Of a stretch of 64,000 nt of DNA, positions 33,705-45,565 are shown in pieces. Source of the DNA: Erpetoichthys calabaricus (lineage: Eukaryota > Chordata > Cladistia > Polypteriformes > Polypteridae); the NCBI RefSeq assembly GCF_900747795.2, contig NC_041401.2:464823-528822 (forward strand). Reading direction: 5' to 3'. How positions within the stretch are numbered: the stretch's first letter is position 1; every line of letters begins with the position of its first letter. The notes under the pieces are model-generated. The model searched no databases, had not been told where the DNA came from, and was given only the letters and a program-made list of their open reading frames with translations. The translations under genes were made by a program, and so were the position numbers.

Positions 33705-33710
33705 AATAAA
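33705..33710 (+). terminator. ADAT3 poly(A) signal
   Basis: AATAAA 10 nt after the ADAT3 stop, in T-rich context. Confidence 0.85.
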
Positions 33711-35054
33711 GTGGCACTGCTACCCACCGATCTCCTCTTCTTTCCATCTGCATGTTGGCAGCAGCCGTACCAGCTGCACCTCACACCACGTCATTGTCAT
33801 TCACCCAACGCGGAGCGTGTTTGGGCCTGGCCTGGACTTGGAGGGCTGCTGCTGGAAGAGGGCGAGGCGAGGGTGAGGCCAGCGCGGGTGCTTGCCAGGT
33901 TGTCTGTATGTGGATCTTAGCGTAGGCACAGGGACACTGCATTGTAAAAATGAGACGAAAAAGCAGAGTCCTGACACTCAGTGGTCATAAAAGATTAATA
34001 AAGAGTAGGAGGTAGCCCGATGCCCTGGCTGAATTGCTCTTCATGGTCCCCTCATCACCCACTGCCCCTTACTGGCTAGCTCTCTCACTCCTTCACCACT
34101 TAAGAGCACATTGGCACAAGCATGGCTGATGTCTCCTCGTCTACATCAAGTGAGAAGAGCACCACTTTAACGTAACGCTCTTGCTGCAGCTGGTTTTGCC
34201 GGCTCTACGCAGCCCAGGAGCCCCTTCGGCCTTGTTTGGCTCAAAGCCCACCTACCTGTGTTTTACAGGAGCGACGTGAAGATTGGGGTCTGCGCTTGAA
34301 TCCAGCCCAAGGTGTAGGTGTCTAGTGAGTGAGTGGCATGGGCACTTTGTCTTCACCGAGCTGCGCGTGTTAGTGTAAGGCACACGAGGACCACCTCAGT
34401 GCAGGCATTTAAGCAACAAGGGTCTCTGGCCCACCCCTTTAGTGTGACCGGCCTCACCACACAAGTCTTGATGGGGCAGGCGGCTGGTCTCCATCCTGAT
34501 TGTCAGTAAGGTGACACAACGTGAACGGAGACCGTGTGACCAGGCACAGGCCCTCCATGTGTAAAGTGATACAGCGGCTGAGGGTCTTTGTTGGCATCCC
34601 AGTTTACTGCTTACACAACTGTCCTTGGTAGAGTGCCACACAGAAGATGACAAACCCGTTTTAACAGGACAGCTGCAGGCTTCCTTCATTATGCAGCTCA
34701 TCTCAACGGCCACCTCCTGTTCGTGTGATGCAGGTCTGTGCGGTTAAGCAGATTGAATGTTCTACCAGGGTCCTGGTGGGCTGATCTGTGCTGCTCAAGC
34801 CCCATTTTCATCAACTGGCTGGTTGAAGACTCCTACCCTTCTTTAAGGTGGTCTTTCCGCCCTAAACCACTGCACTCCCCATTTTAACTGCTCTTTAGTG
34901 GGCCTCACGCTTACAACGAGAAGAGACAAGCAGCTCACAGTCTAAGCTGGTCAGGCTCACCCCACCAGTGTGTCACCACAGCGTCTGTCTGAGAGGACAA
35001 CGAGATGAGAAAAGTGAAGGACGATGAGCACCGACCTGAAAGGCACATCGCTGG
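33711..35054. other. spacer, no gene seen
   Basis: Between the ADAT3 3' end and a hAT-like element. No coding or RNA gene recognised. Confidence 0.6.
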
Positions 35055-35536
35055 CAGCGTCTGTCAGCCTCGGGCCTGGGGGTCCAGTGTGGCTGCAGGT
35101 TTTTGTTCCAAGCAGATTCCTAATCAGTGACAACGCCTGGTGCCACTCCTCTCATTTAATTAGCTGGGATTATTTTTCTTTTATTCTGCTTTCAGAAAAG
35201 CACAGCAGCGTGATTTTTACATTTCTATGACATTTAGAAAGGTTTCTGCTTTTGCTATCGATTTCAATCCTTAATTCTCTTGTTGTATCTTTATTAATGA
35301 GAATTAAAAATGAGGAGAGCAGACACACTAGCAAACAACACTGCATAAGTAACTTCTTGGTACATTTTAATATATATATATATTTCTTTTTAACCAAACT
35401 CAGTTTTCTAATTTCTATATTATTCCCAAAACACAGAACTTGGGAAATAAGAGTTCACGTAATTAGCCCAGGAGTCCAATTAAAAACAGAAGCTGCAGCC
35501 ACAGGGGGTCCCCAGGACCGAGGCTGAGAAACGCTG
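35055..35536. mobile_element. non-autonomous hAT-type DNA transposon (MITE)
   Basis: About 482 bp with long terminal inverted repeats. The left end CAGCGTCTGTCAGCCTCGGG matches the reverse complement of the right end (CAGCGTTTCTCAGCCTCGGT) and the match continues for some 45 bp. The flanking octamers ATCGCTGG and ATCTAAGG agree at five of eight positions, as a decayed 8-bp target duplication would. CAGNG-type ends and 8-bp duplications are hAT features. The A/T-rich interior codes for nothing. Confidence 0.7.
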
Positions 35537-37813
35537 ATCTAAGGTATCAGAATGACGAACCATCAAACACCACAAGGACGACTGGCTTGGAGTCACAGTG
35601 TTGTGAAAAAGTATTTGCCCCTTCGCCATAGTCTCTCATTTGTTTGTCACAATGGATGTCAGCATCTCACACCGAGTACACACACACACAAAACCAGGAT
35701 ACGGCAAGAAACCTGAAGGCGGCTTTCTTACAAACCCCGTTTATTTATACACGCGAGTCATAAAAATGTGCTAAAACACTTCAAGAGCATCAATGGCTGC
35801 CGTGAGCCGCTCCGGAGACTGTGCTCCTCGGCTTAGCCCTGGATGTCCAGCTCAGCAGCAAACGTTTAGCCATTTCTGAAACACCAAGACAAATGATGTC
35901 AGGCAGGAGCGAGGCCATCGCCAGAGCCGCCATGTCAGCTAATTGATCTTTGTGAACACTTCTGCTGGCCACAAAACCCTTAACTGCAGCCCACTTAGGC
36001 ACCAGCATGGCCACAGAACTGGAGAAATCTACCGGCTGGTGTTAGCCCAGCTTCTCTAACCAGAACAAGAGGCCTTTAGCAAACTGGGCCTCTGTGAATA
36101 AGCAGCTTATTCAACGCAGTCTCGGCCAAGTCCGGGGGAGCGTGGTGTGTATTTGAGTTTGCAAATTTACTTATTGAGCTTCTGGACTAAGCCACATCTC
36201 CCTGGGGACCTCTCTAAAATGAGATCAAGGGAACCAAGTAAACACAGAACAGCAATTCTTGAGTTACTCACTAATAAGGTTCTCCACCATCGATCTGTAT
36301 TACCACCTTAGTTACTCGCTCCAACAGCTGAGCAGCACTCACTGAGAATGAAACTCAGCCGACTGAACCAAAGCCACCCACACACACGAGTGACGTCCTC
36401 ACCACAACAGGCTGGCCTATCAAAATGAGCCCAAGGGCACCGCATCGACTCATCCAAGACGGCACAGAGAGAACATCTAGAGAGCTGCAGCCCCCTCCAG
36501 TCAGTGGAATTTAAAACACAAATGGGAGGGGAGCAGCACTGCAGAAACATCTGCTAGCTAAGAGGAGCATCAGTGCCATGAGACACAAACTCTCTGCGTG
36601 ACACAGGGTAGCAAAAGCATCAGACCCAAAATAAAACGTGGCATTGCTAGTGGAAGACGTGCCATTTTTTTTGAAGGAACCGTGAATTGGCTCATTCCTA
36701 GAATACTCCTCTTAAAGAAAACATCCAGTGAGCTGAAGTGTCACCGCGTCATGCAGCAGGACGATAAGCGAAAACACCAAAGCGAGCCTACAAGTGCAGG
36801 GCTCAGCCGTCAAGCAGGGGCCGAATCAAAGTCCTGATTGAACCCGACACCTACAAGCCTAGCAGCAACGTTCTGCAAAGAAAGGTGGGCACAAATCCCT
36901 CAACAGCAATGTGACAGACTGGCATCAAATGAGAGGATGTGTTTTGCTTGCAGTGCCACTAATTACACCAAGTATTGAGACCATGGGGGCAATGACTTTT
37001 TCACAGGGATGACTGGGGATTGGAGAACATTGCTCCTGATTTAAGAGTCGTTTCGTGTGGTCACTCAGGAGGAATGGAGGACATTCAGGAAACAAAAACC
37101 TGCAGTGACTGTGGCCCACCAGAGCCCCATCCTAGACCTCTCCCCCGTGGCCTCAGACTCGGTGACAGGTGCCACACTGAAGCGTCACTGAGAGGCTGGC
37201 ATGTTGCACCCTTACAGCTCATGGCAGGCACACAGAGAAGCAGACGACCGACCACAAGGAGTTTGTTTCAGTAAATTTACTTTCTCTGAAATAAAAATAA
37301 TAATAATAATAAAAAAAAAAGTCCAATGCACATGAGACTCTAGAGACTAACACAAGAGTCACAAGAGAGGTGCGTTCCGATTACAAATGACGCTCACGAA
37401 CGATACACCATCGGGTGGGCTCACTTTGAAAATAAAGCAATCCACAAAGCAAATGAAATTAGGAAATGGGAGTCCTAACTGACAGCTGGTCTGAGAAGAA
37501 GAAGACGACGACGACAAATCCAGAAATGGCCAGAGCGCTCCCCGTTGCCTTGGCAACTCTCCCTGTGCGCCCAGTGCTCAGACGGAGCCTTTCCAGGGTT
37601 AGGACTGGGCCTGCCCAGCTCTTTGGAGAGATCTACCATCAAATACGTACCTACTCATGTTAGTAAATGCACTTTGCATTCTCCTGTCCTCTGAAATGCC
37701 AGCATGGAGCAGTGAGTGGCAATAAGACATACACCGGGTACACACTACCAGGGTACAAAGTACAGATCACCAGTTCAGTTCACGTACTGTCGGGCGGCCG
37801 CTGCCACGCTGTC
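35537..37813 (-). other. probable long 3' UTR of ORMDL1
   Basis: No separate gene is seen. The first AATAAA I find downstream of ORMDL1 on the minus strand is at 35745-35740, which would make a 3' UTR of about 2.1 kb. A repeat fragment (GTGAAAAAGTATTTGCCCCT) is at 35605-35640 and an A-rich run at 37287-37320. Confidence 0.4.
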
Positions 37814-38453
37814 TCAGTACTTGTTGATGCCAAAGATGCGGACTCCATGAAGCTGGGGCAGTTTGGGGATGAGTACACTCAGCAGGGAGGCCGTATTGAT
37901 GAAGCAGTGCGTTGGGTCGTACTTTGTGTAGAAGCTGGCCAGAAAGTATCTGCAGAAAAGAGAAAGCAGGACAGTCACCCGGCTGTTCAGGGAGCAACGC
38001 CAACGACCCCCAAAGCCGCGACGGACGACTTACATGATTATCGGCGATATGGTGAAAAACTTGCGCGAGGAGGTGAACTGAACACCGTAGTCCAACTGCT
38101 CCCAGTGCGTGAGAAGCCGGGCCTTCCCCTGATCAGGGGTCTCAAAGGGCGTCCCTTTAACAGCATGCAGAAACACGTACATCCCCTGCAGAATGAAGCA
38201 CAGGCACATTGGAGAGCCCACTATAAGCCTGCCTGCCTGCCTCCCTCCATGCACTCAATCGCACATCCAGCTTACTTACCAAATTGTGGATGACGTTGGT
38301 CAGGGTCCACACCACGGGCACGCTGAAGAAGGGAATGCTCAGCAAGACGATGTGCAGCATGCCAACCCCGAGTGCATAGGTCAGCCATATCCCCCGACTG
38401 TTCATGATCCTCGTGTTGGGGTTCACTTCGCTGTGCGCCACACCGACATTCAT
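37814..38453 (-). CDS. ORMDL1: ORMDL1, regulator of serine palmitoyltransferase
   Basis: Three coding exons: 38453-38280, 38185-38034 and 37949-37814, 153 residues, exactly the human length. ORMDL proteins are ER membrane proteins that bind and inhibit serine palmitoyltransferase and so set the rate of sphingolipid synthesis. The protein begins [15 protein letters not shown], continues [19 protein letters not shown] and ends [11 protein letters not shown], near-identical to human ORMDL1 as I remember it; [21 protein letters not shown] fits paralogue 1, and the C-terminal INKY fits too. Hydrophobic segments lie at about 22-42, 44-64, 98-115 and 120-140. The coding acceptor at 38459/38460 is preceded by a 5' noncoding exon, probably ending at the donor 39058/39057. 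Strongly conserved and under clear constraint. Confidence 0.99.
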
Positions 38454-38639
38454 CGTGACCTGGGGAGGGACAAACGAGTAAGTGGCGGCCCGGGCAGCGC
38501 GTCTCGGCGGACATCACGAGTGTGGCCACTGCCTGCTCGGGTGCCCTGCGCAGTTGGAACACAAACCGGCCAAGGATGGCCCCATGCGACCCAGTACTGG
38601 TCCGATGACGGATTCGGGTAAGACATCCTGCAGAACAAG

Positions 38640-39240
38640 AACAGCTTAGTCGAGCGCCGTGCCCGGCCGGACGGGCAGAAGTTACGGAGGGCGGCTTAAC
38701 AGGTGGACACGAGCCGCCCGGGGCTCTCCGTCCATCTCGAACACCCGGCTGGAGTTGCCACGTCTGCCGACTACTGGGGCCTGCCTTGGACGAACGAGTC
38801 CGGTGTCGAGCTCCAGGGACTCGAAATTCCGTGCGAGAAAAGTAAACTGCGCGTCGGTGACGGGCCCGCGATCCAGACAGCAGCGCTCGGCCATTCACCC
38901 GAGTCGACAATTAAAGACGAAAGTGCAAGTGAAGTGTCCTCCCGCCCGGAGGCGAAGCTACAGCCGCGTCCACCTCCCTGCACGTCGGCACGAGGCCGCC
39001 GAGGCACCACACGAAGACCCCCCGAGCGCCCGGCTCGGCTTCTCAGCCGCTACTTACGGAGTCGCGTCTTCCAAGTCCGCAGCAGGCGTCGCGCTCAGGC
39101 CTCGCGCCGTCGTTGTTTTTTCTTGTTGTTGTTCTATGGACGTGCGCGCTCTCGACACCTCGGGAGCGAACGCGTCACGCCGCACGCACGCATCCCGCCT
39201 TTCCCTCCCGCCCCTGTGGACAGACGGCACAAGAGTGTCT
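38640..39240 (-). promoter_or_regulatory. CpG promoter and noncoding exon 1 of ORMDL1
   Basis: CpG-rich block. On the minus strand the donor TCC|GTAAGTA (39058/39057) is a good end for the first noncoding exon, joining the acceptor upstream of the ATG at 38459. In mammals this promoter is shared with PMS1; here PMS1 exon 1 is 16.7 kb away. Confidence 0.65.
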
Positions 39241-39734
39241 GCCAGGCGTAGCAGGTCTGAAGATTTTATTAGCGTTGTTTATACGAAGAGTACAATTAAA
39301 AAACAAACACGAGCATAAACCATGGAAATCAAATAAAGTTGAATTGCCTGCACAAAGCGTTATCTTTACTTCATGTTTTCTTTTGTTAGTGCAGTCGAGT
39401 AATTTGACCAGTTCACTTCGTTTTACTTTGGTATTGCGCAGGCGCACGAGACGTTCTCCAGTGGCGGTCAGTACAAACTTTACAAACGTATCGGGGACAC
39501 ATAGGATTTGTTTCAACGGACAGGAACATAACGGGACTTCAGACAGAGTAACGGCAATGGAGCCTCACAATGTCTGTGCGCAGCGAGTGAAACTGCTGAG
39601 CATCTGTGTGCTGGAAGTGATGATATCCTCCCGTACAAATGTAGAGAGTATTACAACTAAACAAATCATCTGGCCAGTATCAAAATGTCACAGTATACGG
39701 GCTGACCAGTACACGATCTGAGCGTACGTCGAGA

Positions 39735-40760
39735 GGGGCACTGAGGCTTCCATCACCGGGTGGTAAGCGTGCGACATTCGAGACACCTTTAAAGAGCAGC
39801 TCCAGGTCGAGGGACCTTTCAAATGTCCTTGCCAGGTTAGCTTCATGAATGAATTAGTGCTACATGAAACTGGAGAGACTCTGGAGGCTGGAGCCTTGTT
39901 GGATTTCCTTTCTATTAAGGTCAGTCTATGATATCCTTCCATTGCCAGCAGAGCCTCAAATATGGGGGCTTAGGGAAGACCCACTGTGCCAACTGTGTGC
40001 GAAGAAAGGCACCGCGGCCCACATCCTGGCAGGTCACTCCAGGGAGATTCTAGTGGTGGCACAGCAAAGTGTCCACTCTTCTAGGAGCCATCATGCAGCA
40101 GGCAGGGCAGCGTTGCCAGGTCCTTCAAAAATGAATAGCCTGAGGACAGGCAGTGGTGCAAAAAAACTAGCAGGTCGTGGCGTTGAGGGTCGTGGATTAG
40201 GTTCCTACTATCAAAGACAGTGATGTTTTTTAAGAAAAAGTAGCCCGTTGTTTCCCATGAATGCCGCTCATAAACAGCTCAATTTGGATGAGAAAACGAC
40301 AGGAGGAAACCTCAGTGGACCCATAGGACACTGGCACCATCTGTGTGGAGAGGAAGACAAAAAAAGCAACATCCTCCCTAGGCACCAGGGTGGCAAAGAA
40401 GGTCCCTCCAACTGCCCAAATATGTCGAAGGCCTGGCAGGTGAGGAAGGTCATCCTGATTGAGCCGACTGTCCTATGCAAGGAGGGGTGTGACGAGGCCC
40501 ACAAGGGCAAAGCCACCAAGTAGTAGGACGTGGTCCAGGAGTGCAGGCTGGGCTGACTGGGGTGGGGTTCACACGGCCAGGACTCTCTGCCCTAGGAATA
40601 TCAGGGAATGAAAGAAAGATGGCTGCTCGCAGGAATGGAGAGGCAGCAGAAGGAGCCTCCAGCTGGTTATGGCACAAAATGGAGCAGTCAGGCTGGAGGT
40701 CAAGAGCTGACGGGCACCAATTTACCTGCACTGCCAACCCATCAACTAGAGGGTGTTGCG
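39735..40760 (+). mobile_element. degraded non-LTR retrotransposon, zinc-finger/endonuclease tail
   Basis: Broken reading frames keep SVYDILPLPAEPQIWG and CQLCAKKGTAAHILAGH, the C-terminal zinc-finger region found in reverse-transcriptase proteins of REL-type LINEs. Further on come traces of the endonuclease part (IEPTV for the usual ELTVPWE, then VQEC, and GEAAEGASSWLW near the C-terminus). The family resembles R2/R4/NeSL-like elements with a restriction-like endonuclease. The copy has many stops and frame changes and lacks its 5' part. Confidence 0.6.
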
Positions 40761-42140
40761 GTGAGCGGTCAAACCACCTGGGGAAGGCTGGGCATGTCTG
40801 ACAACATCAGGTGTGGATAAAATGGCCACCGTGGCTGATCTCGTGATTGCAAGTGAGGGACCTCCGGGAGCAGTGAGTCCTCCTGTCCAGTGAGGTTCCT
40901 TCATTCACAAAGAACGAAATGAACGCCAAGAGAAAGTGTCTGCAACGGTGTGCTAGATTTCAAGTAAAGAGAAAAAGCATCTGAGACAAACCTTTTAATG
41001 TTCTCAGACTGAAGATTTGCTCCGAAATCAGAATCAGCGGCCCTACGGCGACTCTTCTCAATGACACGTTGTCTTCAAACCGTTTAGCTAAGAATACCCA
41101 TCTGCCTTCATGGGTTGTGTGTTCATTGTGCCAGAGGAAATGTCCAAGTCTGTCAACGGGGGGAATCACGTGACCTGCAAGACAAGATGGCGGTTTTTGG
41201 GTGCGCTCTGACTCCTATCCCACATTTCTATCATCGCTTTTACATTCCTGTGTTTCCGCACTGACGTATACAGTAGAGCCTGGGGTGGTATGGACCCACT
41301 GGACGCCAGTGATAGTTTCATAACGAGAACGAGAACTAAAAATATTGTTTTTCATTTTACAAGAACTGAAATTACAGTAAATAGAGAGACTAAAACTAAA
41401 TAAAAATAAAAATGAGTGATATGTGAATGAATTAAAACGAGAGCAAAGACTGAGTAAAAACGAAAAAAACAGCCATAGCCTTTTCATTCAGTCGTGCAGA
41501 GGGGTTGTTTGTAGGACCCCCAGTTACGTTGTGCTCTTCGCTATGCGGTGATCTCGTACCTTGGGCTTACTTGTAATCATGTGGCACAACTCTCGTTGTT
41601 GGTTGAGCACATTTGGCTCGTCGGGTTGAAGCAGTAAGCACGTGTGGTTGACGATGGCGAGTTTTGAACAAGTGTTTGTGGGTGGAAAGTGAAAAAGTAA
41701 CGTGTGGAAATACTTTAATTACAGTGCAGATGATAGGAAAAGCAAATGTAGAAGAAGAAAAGAGTCTGGGAGTTTCAGTGCTGGACCAGCTGGATCAGAA
41801 CTTCACTTCAGTTCAGGGACATGCGGTCAGGAGAGGGTCATCATGGAAAGTAAAAAAACGAATAATGATAACGTAACATAAAGGTGTCCACTGCTCTGTG
41901 CGATGCCTTTGTTTTCTGTGTGATTCCAATAATTGGGATCATTTTTATGGTCAAAATCGCTGAATTGGCACATTTCCTGTTCAAATATAAGAGAGAAACG
42001 TGAGGTGTGGCAGCGACGAGTCTCACCTCCCCTTGGAGTGCAGTTGGCACCTGCCTGTCGCCGTGTCGCCAGTCTAAGGTGTGCAGACACGTTTACCACA
42101 CACCCTGACACTCCACAGTCTGGCTAATATCTTTATTGAA
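40761..42140. other. no gene or clear repeat
   Basis: AT-rich in part (41320-41480). Nothing recognised on either strand. Confidence 0.5.
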
Positions 42141-42149
42141 TGTGGGTGA

Positions 42150-42510
42150 CATAATTAGTCTGGCGAATGAATATCAGGCGGGACCCCAGCCGCCCTGCAC
42201 TGTCACTTTTCAGCCTCCTCCTAAAGACGCACACCTTCAGGTTCAGGAACAGTTTCTACCCAACTGCATCAGACTCTCGAATGATCAGTAACTTTGTGTC
42301 ACCTCCACTGCCACCTGCACGCATACGTCTGCCACTGTCTCTGTTTATTCCTAGGATTCTGGTTTGATTTATTTACTTATTTATATTCATTTATTTATGG
42401 TGGGGTTTTTTTTTGTCAGTGGGGGGCACATGCAAGCAAGCATTTCATTGTACACGGTATTTGTACTTGTAGACATGACAATAAAGAATTGAGTTGAATT
42501 GAATATTCTG
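42150..42510 (+). mobile_element. LINE 3' end (probably Rex1/CR1 group)
   Basis: Reads TCAGGTTCAGGAACAGTTTC, then GCATCAGACTCTCGAATGAT, CATTTCATTGTACACGG, ATGACAATAAAG and ends in (GAATT)-like repeats at 42488-42505. This is the standard 3' UTR of a family of fish LINEs. 5'-truncated, no coding sequence left. Confidence 0.6.
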
Positions 42511-42609
42511 TGAGGAGCTGAAGCGGAGCGTTCACAGATCCTAAACAGACTTACAAGCGGGCTTAAGTGTAGCGAGAAAAGTGCCATATAAATGCAAAGA
42601 CATTATTAT

Positions 42610-42985
42610 TATTATTACTGAAGAAAGAACAAGCTGAAATCATCAGGGACTTTAATTAAACAGAACATCAGACGCCATAATGGAGAAATCGGTGCACTGA
42701 ATAAGAAGCTCAAGGCTCTTGAGGATAAGACGGAGGATCTCCAGAGCGGATCACAGCGATCAAATTACGACTGATAAAGGTGGAAGAGTTTGTCGAGGGC
42801 TCTGAGATGATTGCTTTTCTGAGAGAGGCTCCCATCGACTTGTCATGCTCTTGATGTTGAAAGAGCTCAGAGAACTTCTACAAAGACGACTGATTGTGCT
42901 CGACCCCATCCAATTATCTTTAAGATGCTCCACTCCTCGGATCGAGATCTTATTTTAGAAGAAGCCAGCGAGGGAGGAGATGGAC
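42610..42985 (+). mobile_element. L1-type LINE, ORF1 fragment
   Basis: Discontinuous frames give a coiled coil (ALNKKLKALEDKTEDL-like), EGVEGSEMIAFLREA-like and HPIIFKMLHSSDRDLILEEA, matching the RNA-binding domain of L1 ORF1p. It is the most 5' piece of the dispersed L1 copy continued at 45030, 46775, 49285 and 50745. Confidence 0.6.
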
Positions 42986-43004
42986 ATAATCCTTTGCCAT
43001 TTAC

Positions 43005-43500
43005 AGTCAATCAACGAAAACTGTTAGGTGGGCCATGAATTCAGAAATCATTGGCAACTTCTGCCAGCCATCCAAGAACAGTTTGGTGACCAACATGATG
43101 AAGCACCGGGCCATAAGACAAAAGTGAGAACTGAGTGGCTCAGGGAACAAAACATCGACATTTGGGGTCCATGGCCAGGAAACTCCCCAGACCTTCATAA
43201 TCCCATTGAGAACTCGTGGTGGGTGGACAAACAAAACCCACCAATTCTGACAAACTCACTCCAAGCATTGATTATGTAAGAATGGGCGGTGGCCAACAGT
43301 CAGGATTGGGCCCAGGAGTTGATGGACAGACAGCCTGGTGAGGTGAATCACAGGGGTCTTGAAAAAGAACAAAGGCCAACACTGCAGATATGGACTCTGC
43401 ACCACATAAACTTCATGTCATTGTCAATCAAAGCCTTTGAAACTTCTGAACGTCTCATAATTCTACTCCAGTACACCAGAGAAACTCTGTGAAGACCAAC
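43005..43500 (+). mobile_element. Tc1/mariner transposase remnant
   Basis: Frames with stops keep HKTKVRTEWLREQNID and WPGNSPDLHNPIENSW, the C-terminal part of the DDE catalytic domain of Tc1-like transposases, followed by TTGTCAATCAAAGCCTTTGA, a sequence usual near the 3' end of such elements. Ends not identified. Confidence 0.7.
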
Positions 43501-45029
43501 ACTGTTGTCCTTCTCCAAACTCTGTATGTATACGGATGGATGTGCCCGTCTGACTGGGTACGTCCGTAGGCATACATGTGCACAAGTCTGTGCAGGCGCT
43601 TATTATGTGCATTAGCTATACACGTGGTGCCCATTGGGTGTGTTCCTCTGTGCCACACGTCTGTGTCCCACTATGAAGACTCGACTCTGTTGATCCAATT
43701 CATGGACTCACTGGTTGAGTGGTGCTGCCCTGCAGATACAGTACGCATCTTGTGGTAGTCATTCAGAAATGCTACAGTGATGCAGTTGTGCTCTTCAGTA
43801 TCCTTAGAATGCAAGGGCAGCAGTGCGGGGCTTCTGTGTTGACTCGATTTAGACGTCTTCTTGGAGGAAGGGACGATAATCTGCTTAGACCGGGAGCCGG
43901 CCGGGTAGCTGGGAGTGCCCCGGTCAGACAGTGTCAGCTGCTGGGCTTTTGTCGCAGTGCTAATATGAATCGGTTTGTGGGGGTCCAGGCAGGTCACTCG
44001 GTGCTTTGAGGTCTGTGCTACACTGGGGACGTTTTTCTGTTTGACTCCGGCGCCTCTTGGACTGGGATGCCAAGTGACCTTCATAGTATTTTGATTTTTA
44101 GTATCTAACTGATGTTGTTTCCTGACTGTTTGTACTCGTTGTGGTTAATGGGCTTATACAGAGAGGTCTGTGCAAAGGGTGGGATAAGCTGGTGGGCAGC
44201 TCACTAGCCTGGCACAGCACAATCCAGTGGAACTACGTGTGGTTATTCCTTCTTTCATTCTCAGTTACTACCTGGTTGGCTTTGGGGTGGCCAGTACTGG
44301 GGTGGCCAGTACTTGAGTATGCAAGGGGGTTGTGTACCCCGGAAAAAAGAACAAACGTCTCAAGTTTTATGCAACTTTTAAAGGTAGATATTGTGTTTAC
44401 TTGAAGGAGGCACACAGATTGGCATCGAGGCACTTTAAGGTGATGCCATTTTCTGTCAGGGTGTCATAAATGTGGCGTGGTGGTACTTGTACGGCGGTCC
44501 CTATTGATTAATATCTTTGACTACCATTCCGATCAGGCTGGCAGGTGGTGCCACATGTCGCTTGACATTAGTGGCTAGAAGCTGGCATGCTGTTGCCTTT
44601 ATGTGCCAACACTCTTTGACCCTTTGGCTCTTCAAGGATCTTCCTGGGCAACTGTTGCAATTCTATGGATACAAGCTGGCGGTTGCTGGTGATACAGTAT
44701 GAATGCAGTGCTGGATTCTTTTCTGGGTCGCCGCCCTGTGAAACTGAATCAGCGAGTCCCCCCTCTACTCGTGTGTTTAGTTGATAGTTTTAGGTGTTGA
44801 AATCCATCTGTTAAAGAATATTCAGACTTTCTCCCAGACATAAATCGGCTTCTCGTTTAGATTGTGTTTGTGTATCTGAGCTGGTAGCACACTTGTGTTG
44901 TGATTCTGCCTGCCTCTTCCTCTGATCAGACAGGCCCAGTCGCTGGTCTTGTGATGTATCGTGATTGTCCAATGAAACATTCTGCTCTGAATGACCAAGT
45001 AAACCAGTGGACCTCATTGATACCAATTG
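43501..45029. other. unidentified, probably old repeat DNA
   Basis: No gene recognised. A short tandem duplication GGGGTGGCCAGTACT occurs twice at 44285-44313. Confidence 0.5.
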
Positions 45030-45565
45030 TCCATCACTGAGGGATCCCACCTTTGCATGGCTGGCTGGCTGTCAAGGGCTTTGTTAAAGAGAGAGAGTCC
45101 ATCTTCAAAATGGAGACACACTTGATGGAGCTGGGAATGCCAGGGCCATGTGGCGCTTGAACAAGAACTTAAAACCTCGAAGGCTGATCTGGACGCGTTA
45201 CTTCTGAGGAGAGTGGAGTTTCAGATTCAGCGCCAGACCAGGTAAGCTTGTAGTGCCGAGGCAGCAACTGCAGTACACCTGCCATTAAAACTGAGGAAGG
45301 AGCTTTAACTAGCAATTCTAAGTACATCGAGGACAGACGTATGCCAAGTTACACAGAGTTATTTAACTCCTGGAATATGGCGCCCTCAGGTTTGACCTTC
45401 CAAAGCTATCAGGAGAGGAAGCACCAAGAGTGGAATGGCGGCATTCAGGTGGTGCTAACTTCATTTAAATCTGATTAGAGTCCCGGTCCGGATGGATTGC
45501 CAGGTGACTTCTAGAAGGCCTTCTGCTCTCAGGTATCTGTCCCTCTGCGTGACATGTTTTATTTT
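45030..45565 (+). mobile_element. L1-type LINE, ORF2 linker and start of RT
   Basis: Frames read AVKGFVKERESIFK, LEQELKTSKADLDALLLRR, VEFQIQRQTR, then LPKLSGEEAPR and SPGPDGLPGDF, which is the L1 ORF2 stretch between endonuclease and reverse transcriptase and the first RT block. Interrupted at about 45565 by an L2 element. Confidence 0.75.

Noticed and set aside
38450-38638. Minus-strand frame MSYPNPSSDQYW after an acceptor-like CTGCAG
   Set aside because: Could be a noncoding ORMDL1 exon, but no convincing donor follows and the ORMDL1 protein begins in the next exon.
39113-39721. 202-codon open frame on the plus strand over the ORMDL1 promoter
   Set aside because: Runs antisense through the ORMDL1 noncoding exon and into AT-rich DNA, has no recognisable domain and changes composition along its length. 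Chance.
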